DNA of 64,000 nucleotides from positions 1-64,000 of the forward strand of contig CAVLDP010000004.1 in the NCBI GenBank assembly GCA_963661945.1. The letters run 5' to 3'. The translations under genes and the position numbers were made by a program. Below the pieces are notes generated by a model. That model was not told the origin of the DNA. It worked only from the letters and a program-made list of their open reading frames with translations, and did no database searches. Positions 9,496 through 18,127 of the stretch are shown here, piece after piece. Origin of the DNA: CAVLDP01 sp963661945. Lineage in GTDB: Bacteria; Bacillota; Clostridia; Lachnospirales; Lachnospiraceae. Within the stretch, counting starts at the first letter, position 1. The number at the start of each line of letters is the position of its first letter.

Positions 9496-9538
9496 AAAAA
9501 AGCCTAAACTTATAGAATGTTATCATAGTTTAGGCTTT
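9496..9538 (-). terminator. Intrinsic terminator between purL and carA
   Basis: A 12-bp stem (AAAGCCTAAACT at 9499-9510 with AGTTTAGGCTTT at 9527-9538) and a 16-base loop, followed on the minus strand by a T-run ending at 9496. It begins 17 bases after the purL stop. I see no PyrR-type anti-antiterminator motif in it. Confidence 0.85.
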
Positions 9539-9554
9539 AATTCAATCGTAATAA

Positions 9555-12500
9555 TTACTTAAAGTAAGAAACTCCAGATTCGAAAATCTTCATGTCCTGC
9601 TCGCCGTAGATATTCAGGTTCACACCTTCTCCCTTTCTCTCAGCATGAGCCATCTTACCAAGTACTCTACCATCTGGGCTGGTAATTCCTTCGATTGCCA
9701 TATAAGAACCATTTACGTTCCACTCTTCATCCATGGTAGGATTTCCATCCTCATCCACGTATTGAGTGGCAACCTGGCCATTGTCAAAGAGCGTCTTAAG
9801 CCAAGATTCTGGAGCAACAAATCTACCCTCGCCATGCGATGCAGGGTTTGTGTAGATTCCACCAAGCTCCGCTTCTCTAAGCCATGGTGACTTGTTCGAT
9901 ACCACCTTGGTGTAGACCATCTTACTAATATGTCTGCCAATGGTGTTATAGGTAAGGGTAGGTGCATCCTCACCCTGCGTATGAATCTCTCCTGTTGGTA
10001 CTAGTCCAAGCTTAATCAAAGCCTGGAAACCATTACAGATACCAAGTACAAGTCCATCACGTTCATTCAGAAGCTTCATCACTTCTTCCTTCATCTTCTC
10101 ATTACGGAAGGCATTGGCAAAGAACTTCGCGGATCCTTCTGGCTCATCACCAGCGGAGAATCCACCTGGGAACATGATCATCTGTGACTTAGAAATAGCA
10201 TCCGAGAAGACATCCACAGATTCTCGAATATCCTCTGCGCTCATATTCTTAAATACCTTGACGATTGTATCTGCACCTGCTGCTTCAAATGCACGAGCTG
10301 AATCGTACTCACAGTTAGTTCCTGGGAATACTGGAATAAATACGGTTGGTCTTGCAATCTTATTCTTGCAGACATAGATATTCTTCTCTTCGTAGAGTCC
10401 TGTATTCACAAGAGACTTATCTTCTGTGGAACGTGTAGGGAATACCTTCTCGAGAGTTCCATTCCATGCTGCAAGTGCCTCATCCATAGTCACTGTCATA
10501 TCATCGAAAGTGAAGAGTCCGTCATCCGTAACCTGACCAAGTCTGGCGCTGGCACCACGAAGGTCATAGAGATGAATTACTTCATCAACAAGCGCTTCCT
10601 TACCGTTCTCAACCTCAAGCACGAAATCACCAATATTTGGTGCAAAGAGTCTTGCCTTATTATCCTCTGTATAGAGATGAACACCCAGCTTATTACCAAA
10701 TGCCATCTTGGAGACTGCAGCAGCCACACCATGGCCATCTACTACATAAGCAGATACAACTGCCTTCTTCTGGATGAGCGAATGAACTGCCTCATATAGT
10801 CTGACATTCTGTTCATACATTGGTAAATCATATTCATCACGAATGAGCTGCATGGAAATCAGGTAATTGCCAGCCTTCTTCAGCTCAGGTGTAATCACAT
10901 CACCTTCCTTAGCCACATCAACTGCAAAGGAAACAAGAGTTGGTGGCACATTGATGTCATTGAAGGTACCTGACATGGAGTCCTTACCACCGATAGATGC
11001 AAGACCGAGTGTCGTCTGTGCATGATAAGCACCAAGCAGAGCCTGGAATGGCTGACCCCAACCATGTGGATCCTCTGTCATTCGCTTGAAGTATTCCTGG
11101 AATGTAAAATGAATCTTATGGAAATCGCCACCTGCTGCCACAATACGAGAGATAGATTCCATCACTGCAAACTGAGAACCATGATATGGGCTCCAAGAAG
11201 ACAGATATGGATCAAATCCATAGGACATCATCGTCACTGCCTCAGACTTGCCATGAAGTACTGGAACCTTGGCAACCATAGACTGTGTCTCTGTAAGCTG
11301 ATATCTTCCGCCATATGGCATATATACAGAACCTGCGCCGATAGAACCGTCGAACATCTCGACAAGACCCTTCTGAGATGCCACATTAAGATCTGACAGA
11401 TTCTCTATCCAAGCCTTCTTCAAATCTCCTGCTTCGTATGCAGCAGCAACTGCGTCATTTCTAATCTTGCGGAAATAATTCTCTTCCTCAGATGGAATGT
11501 CGACAACGACGGAGGTCTCCTGGTGTGCTCCATTGGTATCAAGGAAGGCACGAGACAGGTCAACGATCTTCTTGCCTCTCCAATTCAGCACAAGTCTAGG
11601 CTCTTCTGTAACTACAGCAACCTCAATTGCTTCGAGATTCTCCTCTGCTGCATAAGATAAAAACTCATCTACGTTCTCAGGTGCCACAACAACGGCCATA
11701 CGCTCCTGCGATTCAGAAATTGCAAGCTCTGTTCCATCAAGGCCAGCATACTTCTTTGGAACAAGATCCAAATTCACAGAAAGTCCATCTGCAAGCTCTC
11801 CGATTGCAACAGAGACACCGCCTGCACCAAAGTCATTACATTTCTTGATAATGTAGCTTACTTCCTCACGACGGAAGAGGCGCTGCAACTTACGTTCTGT
11901 AGGAGCATTACCCTTCTGAACCTCAGCGCCACATACAGCAGTCGACTCTGTGTTATGCGCCTTGGAGGAACCAGTTGCACCACCGATACCATCGCGACCA
12001 GTTCTACCACCAAGTAGGATAATGCGATCCCCTGGATCAGAGGTAAGTCTCTGCACTGCACGACGAGGAGCTGCGCCCATAACTGCACCAATCTCCATTC
12101 TCTTCGCCACATAATCTGGATGATATACTTCCTTCACATAGCCTGTAGCAAGTCCAATCTGATTACCATAAGAAGAATATCCATGAGCCGCTTCACGAAC
12201 CAGCTTCTTCTGAGGCAGCTTGCCTTCGATGGTATCTCTTACAGAAACTGTAGGATCCGCTGCACCAGTTACACGCATTGCCTGATATACATAGGTACGA
12301 CCAGACAGGGGATCTCGAATCGCTCCACCAAGACAGGTAGCCGCACCACCAAATGGCTCAATCTCTGTCGGATGGTTATGCGTCTCATTCTTGAAATTAA
12401 TCAGCCACTCTTCTTCCTTACCGTCTACATCAATAGGAACTACGATAGAACAAGCATTAATCTCATCTGACTCTTCCTGATCGGTAAGCTTGCCCTCAGC

Positions 12501-13355
12501 CTTTAGCTTCTTCACAGCAAGAATTGCAAGATCCATAAGACAGATGAACTTATCATCTCGATCCTTGTAGATTACCTTGAAATCATCCAGATAATCCTGA
12601 TATGCTGCCTCCATTGGAGCACGATAAGCGCCGTCCTCAAAGGTAATGTTCTTCAGTTCTGTGGAGAAAGTTGTATGACGACAGTGATCGGACCAATAGG
12701 TGTCAAGAACACGAATCTCTGTCATAGATGGATCTCTCTTCTCTTCTGTAGAGAAATAATTCTGAATATGTAAGAAATCCTTGAAAGTCATTGCCAGATT
12801 AAGGCTAAGATAGAGTTCCTTGAGGGAAGACTCTGGCATAGAAATGAAATCATCTAAGATTGCCACATCCTCTGGCTCATCAAAATGAGCAGTCAAAGTA
12901 TCTGGCTTCTCCATTCCAGTCTCTCTGGAATCTACCGGATTTATGCAATGCTTCTTGATTGCAGCAAATTCATCATCGGTAATATCACCTTCGATGACAT
13001 ATGTTGTAGCGGAATGAATCACAGGCTCTTCGTCTTCCTTGAGAAGCTTGACACACTGTTCTGCAGAATCTGCTCTCTGATCGAACTGACCTGGTAAGTA
13101 TTCTACAGAAAAGATGCGACCCTCATAATCGAATTCCTCCTCGAATACCTTGTCAACAGGTGGCTCAGAGAAAACTGTCTTCACTGCCTTCTTATAGATA
13201 TCGTCTGATAGATTCTCAATATCATAACGAATCAAGATACGAACGCCACTCACTCCCGAAATTCCAAGATATGACTTGATTTCCTGATGGAGAGATTTGG
13301 CCTGAACAGCAAATTCTGTCTTCTTCTCAGCGTATACTCTTCTAACGTTTCCCAT
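9555..13355 (-). CDS. purL: Phosphoribosylformylglycinamidine synthase, single-chain large type
   Basis: Fourth step of purine synthesis: converts FGAR, ATP and glutamine into FGAM. The 1,266-residue chain corresponds to the large PurL that fuses the PurS-like, synthetase and glutaminase parts found as separate PurS/PurL/PurQ in Bacillus. A PurS-like and linker part (to about 170) is followed by two AIRS-type halves (HNHPTEIEPF and GGTGRDG-like loops, SHCRHTTF) and a C-terminal class I amidotransferase from about residue 990 with GTNCEYDS, the nucleophile in LGICNGFQ and the conserved NPASHGEGRF. A GGAGGT ribosome-binding site lies at 13361-13366, seven bases before the ATG. It stands apart from other purine genes and ends at a terminator. 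Confidence 0.97.
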   Translation of the reverse strand: MGNVRRVYAEKKTEFAVQAKSLHQEIKSYLGISGVSGVRILIRYDIENLSDDIYKKAVKTVFSEPPVDKVFEEEFDYEGRIFSVEYLPGQFDQRADSAEQCVKLLKEDEEPVIHSATTYVIEGDITDDEFAAIKKHCINPVDSRETGMEKPDTLTAHFDEPEDVAILDDFISMPESSLKELYLSLNLAMTFKDFLHIQNYFSTEEKRDPSMTEIRVLDTYWSDHCRHTTFSTELKNITFEDGAYRAPMEAAYQDYLDDFKVIYKDRDDKFICLMDLAILAVKKLKAEGKLTDQEESDEINACSIVVPIDVDGKEEEWLINFKNETHNHPTEIEPFGGAATCLGGAIRDPLSGRTYVYQAMRVTGAADPTVSVRDTIEGKLPQKKLVREAAHGYSSYGNQIGLATGYVKEVYHPDYVAKRMEIGAVMGAAPRRAVQRLTSDPGDRIILLGGRTGRDGIGGATGSSKAHNTESTAVCGAEVQKGNAPTERKLQRLFRREEVSYIIKKCNDFGAGGVSVAIGELADGLSVNLDLVPKKYAGLDGTELAISESQERMAVVVAPENVDEFLSYAAEENLEAIEVAVVTEEPRLVLNWRGKKIVDLSRAFLDTNGAHQETSVVVDIPSEEENYFRKIRNDAVAAAYEAGDLKKAWIENLSDLNVASQKGLVEMFDGSIGAGSVYMPYGGRYQLTETQSMVAKVPVLHGKSEAVTMMSYGFDPYLSSWSPYHGSQFAVMESISRIVAAGGDFHKIHFTFQEYFKRMTEDPHGWGQPFQALLGAYHAQTTLGLASIGGKDSMSGTFNDINVPPTLVSFAVDVAKEGDVITPELKKAGNYLISMQLIRDEYDLPMYEQNVRLYEAVHSLIQKKAVVSAYVVDGHGVAAAVSKMAFGNKLGVHLYTEDNKARLFAPNIGDFVLEVENGKEALVDEVIHLYDLRGASARLGQVTDDGLFTFDDMTVTMDEALAAWNGTLEKVFPTRSTEDKSLVNTGLYEEKNIYVCKNKIARPTVFIPVFPGTNCEYDSARAFEAAGADTIVKVFKNMSAEDIRESVDVFSDAISKSQMIMFPGGFSAGDEPEGSAKFFANAFRNEKMKEEVMKLLNERDGLVLGICNGFQALIKLGLVPTGEIHTQGEDAPTLTYNTIGRHISKMVYTKVVSNKSPWLREAELGGIYTNPASHGEGRFVAPESWLKTLFDNGQVATQYVDEDGNPTMDEEWNVNGSYMAIEGITSPDGRVLGKMAHAERKGEGVNLNIYGEQDMKIFESGVSYFK

Positions 13356-13398
13356 GATTTACCTCCGGTTCTATATGCTGATACTAAATATCTGCCAT

Positions 13399-13404
13399 AT
13401 TATA
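13399..13404 (-). promoter_or_regulatory. Putative -10 element of purL
   Basis: A perfect TATAAT on the minus strand 43 bases upstream of the purL ATG. No good -35 is present at 16-18 bases, so the call rests on the -10 and location alone. No purine riboswitch fold is evident in the short leader. Confidence 0.4.
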
Positions 13405-13453
13405 TCATAGAATGCTTTGCTATTTTTACGAAAATTAATAAATTATCCCACCT

Positions 13454-15850
13454 TTATTTGTCAGTATGTGACTCCCAGAATTTTGTCACCTGTTCTTCCA
13501 CCGAATCCAGAGTGCAAATCTCGTAATTCTGCCACTCTCTTGGAAATGTATTCCTGTATTCTCCCCTAAGAAAGCGATCGTCAAGGAGTAAAATAACCCC
13601 TTCATCTTCTGTCGTACGAATCACTCGGCCTGCTGCCTGCTCCACCTTATTCATACCCGGATAGAGATAAGCATAGAGGAAGCCATCCTCTCCTGCCCTA
13701 TCAAAATAATTCTTAAGAATATCTCTTCTAATACCAATCTGTGGAAGACCAACTCCAACAATAATTGCCCCAATCAAGCGATCAAAGGTAAGGTCAATTC
13801 CCTCAGAGAAGATGCCTCCCATTACGCAGAAGGCGACCAGGGAGGTTTCTCTCTCTTCATCAAACGCCTTAAGAAATTGATCCCGTTCATCTTCTGACAT
13901 ATGTGCATCCTGTGCAATCAGATCTAGGTCCTTTTCCTTTTGGACAAAGATGCGATATACATTCTGCAGAAATTGGTAGCTAGGGAAGAAAACCATGTAA
14001 TTACCCTTCTTCGCCTGAACTGTCTTCTCTATATAAGAAGCATATCGCGCGTAAGTATCTTCATTTCTAGCAGTATACTTTGACGTTACATCTGAGGCGA
14101 TAAGAAGAGATCGCTTATTCACATCAAAGATCGAATCCACATAAATTGCATAAGGATCCGTATCGCAAAGAAGCTTCTTATAATAATTCACAGGAAGCAA
14201 GGTTGCCGAGAAATAGACCGTAGCACGTCCCCGATTCAGTCGATCCTGCAAGAGTCTCGACGGATCCATACAGAATAAATGGAAGCAGAAATCTCCCCTG
14301 TCATTATAATCGCAGTAGAGTTCATACTTCTCATCATATCCTTCTGTGAGATTTAGGAAATTGCGAAGGCGAAAGTAAAAATCTAATATCTCCGACTGCT
14401 CCGATAGGCGAATCTTCTTCTCGAAGAAGCGGTCCATCTCTGTCACTGTCCGAAGGACTGCGTAAACAAGCTCATCCATATCAGATACTATAAGGCTCTT
14501 CTCACAATCCTTCTTCCATGCCAGAAGTATTCGATTCATGGAATCAAGAGCTCTTGAAAGACCTGAACCATATGGCTTTAGCAGCTTCTTCATATAGAGG
14601 ACATCTTCCTTCACGATAGTCTCGCTATACATCTGTCTGGCTCTCTCTACCAGATTATGTGCTTCATCAATAAGAAAGATGTAATCCCCCTGCCTTCCTT
14701 CAGAGAAAAATCGCTTCAGGCAAACATTTGGATCAAAGACATAATTATAATCGCAGACAATGTTATCCACCCAGGAAGATAAATCCAAATTAAATTCATA
14801 TGGACATACATTTCTCTCCATTGCAAAGAGGTAAATCTTCTCGCGCTCAAAGACGGACTCCTGCTGAAGAAAGTCAAAGACTGCATCATTTACCCGATCA
14901 AAATGACCCGCCGCATAAGGGCAGTCCTCTGGATTACAAGCTCTCTCATCGAGCGGACACATCTTATCCTTTGCAGTGATTTCGACTGTCTTCCCTGCAT
15001 ATCCTGCATCATGCAGTAGATGAAAGGTGTCCGTAGCCACGCTCCTCGTCACAGTCTTTGCCGTCAGATAGAATATCTTCTCTCCATATCCCATCCCAAC
15101 TGCTTGCACGGCAGGATAGATCGTAGAAATGGTCTTTCCAGATCCAGTTGGTGCCTGAGCAAACAGAACCTTGCCTCGGACAATCGACCGGTATACATCG
15201 CCAACAAGCTTCTTCTGCCCACTTCGATAATCAAATGGAAATGGGAGCGATGCAATACTCTCCATCATCTTCTGTCTCTCATAGAATGCATAATCCGACC
15301 ATCTACGATAGGATGCAAGAAGCGAGAGGAAGAAGTCTTCAAGCTCTTCATAGGAGTACTCTCTCTTAAACCTCTGAATAACCTCTGTGTCCAGATCCAC
15401 ATAAGTCATCTGCACCGTACACGATTGCAGACCATGTTCTGTAGCAAAGATATAGGCATAGCACTTCGCCTGAGCCTCGTGAACCATAACTGGCTCATCA
15501 AGTTTCGTCACATCAAGATACATTCCCTTAATCTCATCAATCGTGACATCCTTAATATCTTCATCATCCTGATAAATGATGCCATCGGCCCTACCCTCAA
15601 TGCCAAAGTCATAATCTTCATAGCTCACAAGAAATTTAAGGGGGACCTCCGCATGGTAATCACCACCCATTTTTCTCTGAATCTTCCTATGAATCTTAGC
15701 TCCCGCCTGCATAGCAGATATCGAGTCATGCGCGGACTGCCGATCATCGATATCTCCACTTCGAAGCAGGAATTCTACCAAATTCCTCACAGAAATGGTG
15801 ATCTGTGGTTTTTGTTTTCCGTCATCTGTCATTTTACAAGCCATTTTCAT
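13454..15850 (-). CDS. DinG/XPD-family DNA helicase with an N-terminal PD-(D/E)XK nuclease-like domain
   Basis: Superfamily 2 iron-sulfur helicase fused to a nuclease-like domain, 798 residues from the start chosen here. Residues about 15-150 carry the PD-(D/E)XK pattern: D89 in GRADGI, E106-x-K108 in DEIKG, and Q127-x-x-x-Y131 in EAQAKCYAY, as in Cas4/AddB-type nucleases. Walker A is APTGSGKT (233-240). Four cysteines (KMCPLDE, RACNPEDCPY, NVCPYEF) match the XPD-type 4Fe-4S site. DEAH occurs in FLIDEAHNL, and the C-terminal helicase motif is EQAAGRVIR. The role is probably unwinding and processing of DNA in repair or recombination. An in-frame ATG at 15898 lies inside the preceding terminator, so ATG 15850 is preferred; it coincides with the predicted transcription start and has no Shine-Dalgarno sequence. 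Confidence 0.88.
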   Translation of the reverse strand: MKMACKMTDDGKQKPQITISVRNLVEFLLRSGDIDDRQSAHDSISAMQAGAKIHRKIQRKMGGDYHAEVPLKFLVSYEDYDFGIEGRADGIIYQDDEDIKDVTIDEIKGMYLDVTKLDEPVMVHEAQAKCYAYIFATEHGLQSCTVQMTYVDLDTEVIQRFKREYSYEELEDFFLSLLASYRRWSDYAFYERQKMMESIASLPFPFDYRSGQKKLVGDVYRSIVRGKVLFAQAPTGSGKTISTIYPAVQAVGMGYGEKIFYLTAKTVTRSVATDTFHLLHDAGYAGKTVEITAKDKMCPLDERACNPEDCPYAAGHFDRVNDAVFDFLQQESVFEREKIYLFAMERNVCPYEFNLDLSSWVDNIVCDYNYVFDPNVCLKRFFSEGRQGDYIFLIDEAHNLVERARQMYSETIVKEDVLYMKKLLKPYGSGLSRALDSMNRILLAWKKDCEKSLIVSDMDELVYAVLRTVTEMDRFFEKKIRLSEQSEILDFYFRLRNFLNLTEGYDEKYELYCDYNDRGDFCFHLFCMDPSRLLQDRLNRGRATVYFSATLLPVNYYKKLLCDTDPYAIYVDSIFDVNKRSLLIASDVTSKYTARNEDTYARYASYIEKTVQAKKGNYMVFFPSYQFLQNVYRIFVQKEKDLDLIAQDAHMSEDERDQFLKAFDEERETSLVAFCVMGGIFSEGIDLTFDRLIGAIIVGVGLPQIGIRRDILKNYFDRAGEDGFLYAYLYPGMNKVEQAAGRVIRTTEDEGVILLLDDRFLRGEYRNTFPREWQNYEICTLDSVEEQVTKFWESHTDK

Positions 15851-15857
15851 AGAGCCA

Positions 15858-15866
15858 ATTATACCA
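15858..15866 (-). promoter_or_regulatory. Extended -10 promoter of the helicase gene
   Basis: On the minus strand TGG-TATAAT (TATAAT at 15858-15863) is an extended -10 element. No consensus -35 is present. The last T is seven bases from the ATG at 15850, so transcription would begin at or one base before the start codon. Confidence 0.65.
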
Positions 15867-15874
15867 CAAGACGT

Positions 15875-15912
15875 AAAAAAGCCCGCCCCAAGGCCCAAAA
15901 CCTCGGACGGAC
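15875..15912 (-). terminator. Intrinsic terminator after the HPr-like gene
   Basis: A GC-rich stem on the minus strand (GTCCGTCC with GGGCGGGC including two G-U pairs, extended by GAGG/CCTT) followed by six T at 15875-15880. It ends the HPr-like transcript directly upstream of the helicase promoter. Confidence 0.8.
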
Positions 15913-15963
15913 TTCTTTACAACTTGATTTATGGATTTCTATGCAAAAGCATAGGGGAACAAG

Positions 15964-16185
15964 CTATGCGATACAATAATCACGAATCAGCTTCTTCACT
16001 GCTGGCATATGGTCTGCAGCGCAGACAACATTGAGCTTACGATTAATTCCCATGGTAATCACGCCAAGCAAAGACTTGGCATCAATAGAGATAACACCGC
16101 TCTCTAAGTCTACCTCATAAGGACAATTCGACAAATCATTTACAAAACGAGTCGCCTCATCAATATCATTTAAGAAAATCTGCAT
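15964..16185 (-). CDS. HPr-like protein lacking the phosphorylated histidine
   Basis: A 73-residue protein with the length and C-terminal pattern of the phosphotransferase carrier HPr: D-A-K-S-L-L-G-V-I-T-M-G-I (35-47) matches the region around regulatory Ser46 of HPr (Ser38 here). The first half does not contain the GLHARPA active site, and no His is present in it, so it cannot accept phosphate from enzyme I in the usual way. It may be a regulatory or structural relative. It has its own consensus promoter (16227-16255) and terminator, so it is a single-gene transcript. Start ATG at 16185 with GGTGAG just upstream. Assignment to the HPr fold is good; function is unknown. Confidence 0.75.
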   Translation of the reverse strand: MQIFLNDIDEATRFVNDLSNCPYEVDLESGVISIDAKSLLGVITMGINRKLNVVCAADHMPAVKKLIRDYCIA

Positions 16186-16226
16186 CTCACCAAAACCTCA
16201 TGAAAACGATTTTTTATAACCATGAC

Positions 16227-16255
16227 GTTATAGCACCTCAGAAAATCTGTGTCAA
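16227..16255 (-). promoter_or_regulatory. Promoter of the HPr-like gene
   Basis: On the minus strand TTGACA (16250-16255), 17 bases, TATAAC (16227-16232): near-perfect sigma-A elements, 42 bases upstream of the ATG. A small dyad AGACA-CA-TGTCT lies at 16259-16270 just upstream of the -35. The remaining 16271-16410 contains nothing I can assign. Confidence 0.85.
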
Positions 16256-16410
16256 ATTAGACACATGTCTATATTTTGTAAAGTTTCTACTCACGCATGG
16301 CGTACTGTCCATGATCTATTGGATTTCAGTAGATTTCATCATCGGCCTTTGTGAATATTTCTAGTCCAACAAGGAAACCAAGTCATATTTATCATCATTT
16401 TCCACAAAAA

Positions 16411-17199
16411 TCATTCCAGGGATAGAATATAAAGCTCTTCTCCATTCTGATCTATTCTATGGAATAGCCTATGAAAGCCAAGCTTATTAGCTAGTCTAAT
16501 CGATGCTACATTATCCGGGTGAATCCGGCAATAAAATTCACGAATTGCAAATTCATCCCTTGCAAATTCAAGAATTGCCTCGCAGACCTCATATGCAATC
16601 CCTCTACCCTGAAATATAGGATCTATCATATAACCAAGCTCTACTCCAGGTAGAATACCATCGTTCTTACTCTCTATGCCAGCTCGGCCAATCACTTCTC
16701 CAGATTCCTTGTCTAAAACCAGCCACATACCATATTCGTAGTAACCATAGACTTCCCGGATATATCTCCTCTGATAATCTGCTTCCTCTTCATATGGATA
16801 GAGCCCTTCCACGAAATCTGTCATATGCGGCTTCTCGTATAACCGATACAAGGCATCCAAATCACCTAGGCCAAACTCCCTGACAATCGTTCTCTCAGTC
16901 TCTAGAATCTCAAGCGGAATCCCATAGAATCTATGATGTACATGGATTAGAAATGTCATCGTAACAGCCGATAAATCTGTCACAATATAGCTTATTCCAG
17001 TTAGATGATTAAAGCCCGCTCGTTCAAAGCCAAGAACCGGAATCCCATGTCTTAGGAATTCATCTACGTCCCTTTGACTATCGCAGATTGCGATCTCGCC
17101 TTGACCATCCAGAAAATGCTTGGATAGAATTCTTATTTCCTCGCAGCATTTTCTCTCTTCTATGGTTAGCCCATTTTCTTCTATTCGTAAATGAATCAT
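16411..17199 (-). CDS. GNAT acetyltransferase with an N-terminal HAD-like extension
   Basis: 262 residues. The C-terminal part (about 103-262) is a RimJ/RimL-like GNAT N-acetyltransferase: ETERTIVREF start, VELGYMIDPIFQGRGIAYE acetyl-CoA loop (Q/R-x-x-G-x-A type) and the HPDNVASIRLANKLGF motif. The first 100 residues (EIAICDSQRDVDEFLRHGIPVLGFE) look like a truncated Rossmann or HAD-like fold in which a D-x-x-x-x-x-L-x-x-G-I-P-V-L pattern is seen; I recall this combination from Lachnospiraceae but know no function. It starts two bases after the hisA stop and is in the same transcript. The substrate cannot be told from sequence. Confidence 0.8.
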   Translation of the reverse strand: MIHLRIEENGLTIEERKCCEEIRILSKHFLDGQGEIAICDSQRDVDEFLRHGIPVLGFERAGFNHLTGISYIVTDLSAVTMTFLIHVHHRFYGIPLEILETERTIVREFGLGDLDALYRLYEKPHMTDFVEGLYPYEEEADYQRRYIREVYGYYEYGMWLVLDKESGEVIGRAGIESKNDGILPGVELGYMIDPIFQGRGIAYEVCEAILEFARDEFAIREFYCRIHPDNVASIRLANKLGFHRLFHRIDQNGEELYILSLE

Positions 17200-17201
17200 C
17201 G

Positions 17202-17981
17202 TTAAACTTCCTGCACAAGTCCCACAATCTGTTCAAAATTCAGTGGTCCGCCGAAGAGATCCAGGGCGCTACCAATCGTTACATTGACTCTGCCAGATCC
17301 GAGTGTCTTGATTCGCTCGATATCCTCATACTCATGAACGCCACCTGCATAAGTCACTTCTTTCTTATCAAATGAGCCAAGGAGGGATACCAAATCTTCA
17401 TCAATTCCTCTCCCCATTCCTTCAACATGAGCAGCATGGATTAAAAACTCATCACAGTAATCGGATAACTGATCTAATAACTTCTGTGACAGCACTTCTT
17501 CAGTACGCTTCTGCCAGCGGTCTGTCACAATCACGTATTCATCCCCATATTTCTTGCAGCTTAGATCCAGCACAATGTGCTTAGAGCCAACAGCCCTTAC
17601 TAACTTCTCTAAATTCTCATATTGAATTCTTCCATCCGAGAAGACATACGATGTCACAATGACATGCGATGCTCCTGCAGAAATATATTCATAGGCATTG
17701 TCATCTCGAATTCCGCCGCCAACCTGAAGGCCTCCTGGATATGCCTTAAGCGCTTTCATAGCCTGTGCCTTCGTCGCTTCATAATATTCACTGTCTCTTC
17801 CATTTAATAGAATTACATGTCCGCCTCGAAGGCCATAGGAAGCATAAAATTCAGCGAAGAAATCCGCATCTCTCTTCGACACAAAGTTTTCCTTGGCCAT
17901 ATCCCCAACATCTTCAAGGGTAGAACCAACGATTTGTTTCACCAGGCCATTATGTATATCTATACAAGGTCGAAATTCCAT
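17202..17981 (-). CDS. hisA: ProFAR isomerase, eukaryotic (HIS6) type
   Basis: Histidine biosynthesis: isomerises the aminoaldose ProFAR to the aminoketose PRFAR. The 259-residue TIM barrel carries FRPCIDIHNGLVKQIVG, LQVGGGIRD, GASHVIVTSYVF, RWQKRTE, DEFLIHAAHVEG and VNVTIGSALDLFGG. These are signatures of the fungal/plant HIS6 branch rather than of the usual bacterial HisA. Start ATG at 17981 gives the canonical MEFRPCID N-terminus and has AAAGGGA eight bases upstream; an ATG at 18023 would add 14 unlikely residues. It is followed after two bases by the GNAT gene and is divergent from guaB. hisC is 11 kb away; no other his genes are in the window. Confidence 0.92.
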   Translation of the reverse strand: MEFRPCIDIHNGLVKQIVGSTLEDVGDMAKENFVSKRDADFFAEFYASYGLRGGHVILLNGRDSEYYEATKAQAMKALKAYPGGLQVGGGIRDDNAYEYISAGASHVIVTSYVFSDGRIQYENLEKLVRAVGSKHIVLDLSCKKYGDEYVIVTDRWQKRTEEVLSQKLLDQLSDYCDEFLIHAAHVEGMGRGIDEDLVSLLGSFDKKEVTYAGGVHEYEDIERIKTLGSGRVNVTIGSALDLFGGPLNFEQIVGLVQEV

Positions 17982-18021
17982 ATTTATCCCTTTCTTCGCA
18001 TTCGCCCACAATTTGCTTCTC

Positions 18022-18050
18022 ATTGTAGCATATAATGTTCATCATTTTAA
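18022..18050 (-). promoter_or_regulatory. Promoter of hisA
   Basis: On the minus strand TTAAAA (18045-18050), 17 bases, TACAAT (18022-18027), 41 bases upstream of the hisA ATG. The -35 is weak (4 of 6). Confidence 0.5.
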
Positions 18051-18063
18051 CCACTCCATTTCA

Positions 18064-18092
18064 TTGACACTATAAAATGCCTTTGCTAAAAT
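18064..18092 (+). promoter_or_regulatory. Promoter of guaB
   Basis: TTGACA (18064-18069), 17 bases, TAAAAT (18087-18092). The expected start near 18099 leaves a leader of about 29 bases containing the GTGAGG ribosome-binding site. Confidence 0.85.
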
Positions 18093-18127
18093 ATCTCATA
18101 AATTTTAATAATGAAAGTGAGGCAGTT

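Noticed and set aside
9496..9540. PyrR-type attenuator ahead of carA
   Set aside because: The stem lacks the PyrR-binding purine-rich loop motif and there is no alternative antiterminator arm that I can find.
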